24,059 nucleotides of DNA from Arsenophonus sp048493715 (lineage in GTDB: Bacteria > Pseudomonadota > Gammaproteobacteria > Enterobacterales > Enterobacteriaceae): the NCBI GenBank assembly GCA_048493715.1, contig JBGDCZ010000040.1:1-24059 (forward strand). The letters run 5' to 3'. The position numbers and the translations under genes were made by a program. Positions 23,415 through 24,059 of this stretch are shown here, piece by piece. Under the pieces are notes generated by a model. It was not told where the DNA came from, made no database searches, and worked only from the letters and a program-made list of their open reading frames with translations. Numbering within the stretch: the first letter of the stretch is position 1; each line of letters starts with the position of its first letter.

Positions 23415-23585
23415 GAGAACAGAGCTCCAACTATTTTATAAACTTAAAAAATTACTACCCACACCCATTTCAATTTATAGTGGAGTGTAATCGTTCTCAT
23501 AATAACCTCCAAATCGGAGGTATTGTTTTAACGCAGCTTTACTGCTTGCTAGCCTTTACGGTCAGACTCCTAAACTAAAGAGTCT
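23415..23585 (-). promoter_or_regulatory. S10 operon leader with L4-responsive attenuator
   Basis: The transcript from the promoter below would have a leader of about 170 bases, as in E. coli. Visible hairpins are AGACTC/GAGTCT near the 5' end, ACCTCC/GGAGGT (23521-23505), and a larger one closed by ATTAC/GTAAT (23491-23451). A run of six U follows the last one (23450-23445). The last two correspond in place to the HD and HE hairpins of E. coli, where L4 with NusA causes termination at the U-run after HE. Sequence differs much from E. coli; recognition is by layout. Confidence 0.7.
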
Positions 23586-23590
23586 AATGC

Positions 23591-23618
23591 ATTATACGTA
23601 ATTTCAAGATAAGAGCAA
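23591..23618 (-). promoter_or_regulatory. S10 operon promoter
   Basis: TATAAT (23591-23596, followed by GC) is preceded by TTGCTC (23613-23618) after 16 bases, or CTTGCT after 17. It resembles the E. coli S10 promoter, with TTGC, an AT-rich spacer and a TAATGC ending. The start would fall near 23584. Confidence 0.7.
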
Positions 23619-23710
23619 GCCGTAGATAAAAAAAATTGCATAAAATCTATTTATAAAAATCTTATGCGATAATATTTGTGAAAATCTTAATAGCTAGTGA
23701 TGAACGCAAC

Positions 23711-24005
23711 TTAAATTAGTTCTCTAAATTTCTCTTCTTGAAGTTGAGATTGTAGGTAATTTTTTGTTCCTATAGCTGCTAGCAAAGCCAATTGTGTTTC
23801 AAGCCAATCAATATATTTTTCTTCATCAGTAAGTATTTCGATCATCAAAATCACGACTAACATAATCATCAACCGAATCCACATAAGCAATTGCTGAACG
23901 CAAGTCTTCCACTCCTTTGAGTTCAAGCTACAAATCAGATTTAAGTATTTCTTTCAATATTCTCACCAATATTTAATTTACCTAAATCCTGCAAATTCGG
24001 TATAC
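23711..24005 (-). pseudogene. bfr: Bacterioferritin, 3' remnant, frameshifted and cut by an insertion
   Basis: Bfr stores iron as a 24-mer ferroxidase cage with heme. The C-terminal half is recognisable in pieces: IPNLQDLGKLNIGENIE, then in a second frame EILKSDL, a TAG stop at 23930-23928, LELKGVEDLRSAIAYVDSVD and DYVSRD. In a third frame come MIEILTDEEKYIDWLETQL and the tail to TAA at 23713-23711. The ligand-rich DEEKYIDWLE part is present. The last shift is at a short A-run (plus strand 23847-23850). At 24005 homology ends inside a glycine codon where IS-like sequence begins. Bfr lies just upstream of the S10 operon, as in many enterobacteria. The gene is dead. Confidence 0.88.
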
Positions 24006-24059
24006 TGAACCACCCCGGGTTTATTGGAGAGTTTTTATTCCGTGCATTTAAACAACAAA
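24006..24059. mobile_element. Terminal end of a probable IS3-family insertion sequence, running out of the window
   Basis: Homology to bfr stops exactly at 24005, and the next bases are TGAACCACCCCGGGTT followed by TATTGGAGAG. This is very like the terminal inverted repeats of IS3-family elements of the IS51/IS911 kind (TGAACCGCCCCGGG...). The remaining bases (to 24059) are too few to show a transposase. Left or right end cannot be told. The element would be inserted in bfr; the target duplication cannot be seen because the other end is outside the window. Confidence 0.6.

Noticed and set aside
23640..23680. GCATAA...TTATGC inverted repeat as a bfr terminator
   Set aside because: Six-bp AT-rich stem with a large loop; weak and likely to occur by chance in this AT-rich DNA.
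1..24059. CRISPR array, toxin-antitoxin, phage defence, biosynthetic cluster or other new system
   Set aside because: No repeat-spacer structure, no unknown multi-gene cassette and no unassigned long frame remain once the conserved genes and remnants are placed.

Overview
The window is a conserved chromosomal block of a gammaproteobacterium of the order Enterobacterales. Every protein aligns from memory with its Escherichia coli counterpart, and the gene order follows E. coli: rrn promoter, yrdA, aroE, tsaC, yrdD, dprA, def, fmt, rsmB, trkA, mscL, arfA, zntR, then the alpha, spc and S10 ribosomal protein operons, then bfr. The DNA is AT-rich outside the ribosomal genes and several non-essential genes are broken. 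This suggests a host-associated bacterium in an early or middle stage of genome reduction, for example an Arsenophonus-like member of the Morganellaceae. The taxon is an inference, not a match.

Layout. At 1-110 a minus-strand rrn P1 promoter fires out of the left edge. A 27-bp tandem duplication lies at 151-203. Then yrdA (+) and a minus-strand block of aroE, tsaC, a broken yrdD and a heavily broken dprA; smg, expected between the last two, is absent. At 4154-8431 (+) lie intact def, fmt, rsmB and trkA, followed by mscL with one frameshift. A hairpin sits between mscL and a shortened, frameshifted arfA (-). A frameshifted zntR (-) comes next. From 9711 to 23414 all genes are on the minus strand: S10 operon (rpsJ to rpsQ), spc operon (rplN to rpmJ) and alpha operon (rpsM to rplQ), all intact. 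Their control regions are also recognisable: S10 promoter and L4-responsive leader, S10 terminator and spc promoter, S8 target at rplE, spc terminator overlapping the alpha promoter, S4 pseudoknot leader, and a perfect terminator palindrome after rplQ. At the right edge bfr is broken by frameshifts and a stop and is cut by what looks like the end of an IS3-family element that runs out of the window.

How it fits together. The intact genes serve translation (ribosomal proteins, Met-tRNA formylation and deformylation, tRNA t6A, 16S rRNA methylation), transcription (RpoA), secretion (SecY), the shikimate pathway (AroE) and potassium uptake (TrkA). The broken ones (YrdD, DprA, MscL, ArfA, ZntR, Bfr) are accessory or stress functions. 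I looked for an undescribed system and found none. The notable signals are the decay pattern, the arfA frame change at an A-run next to UGA, an altered motif in TsaC, a six-base duplication in rplD and the tandem repeat near the rrn promoter.
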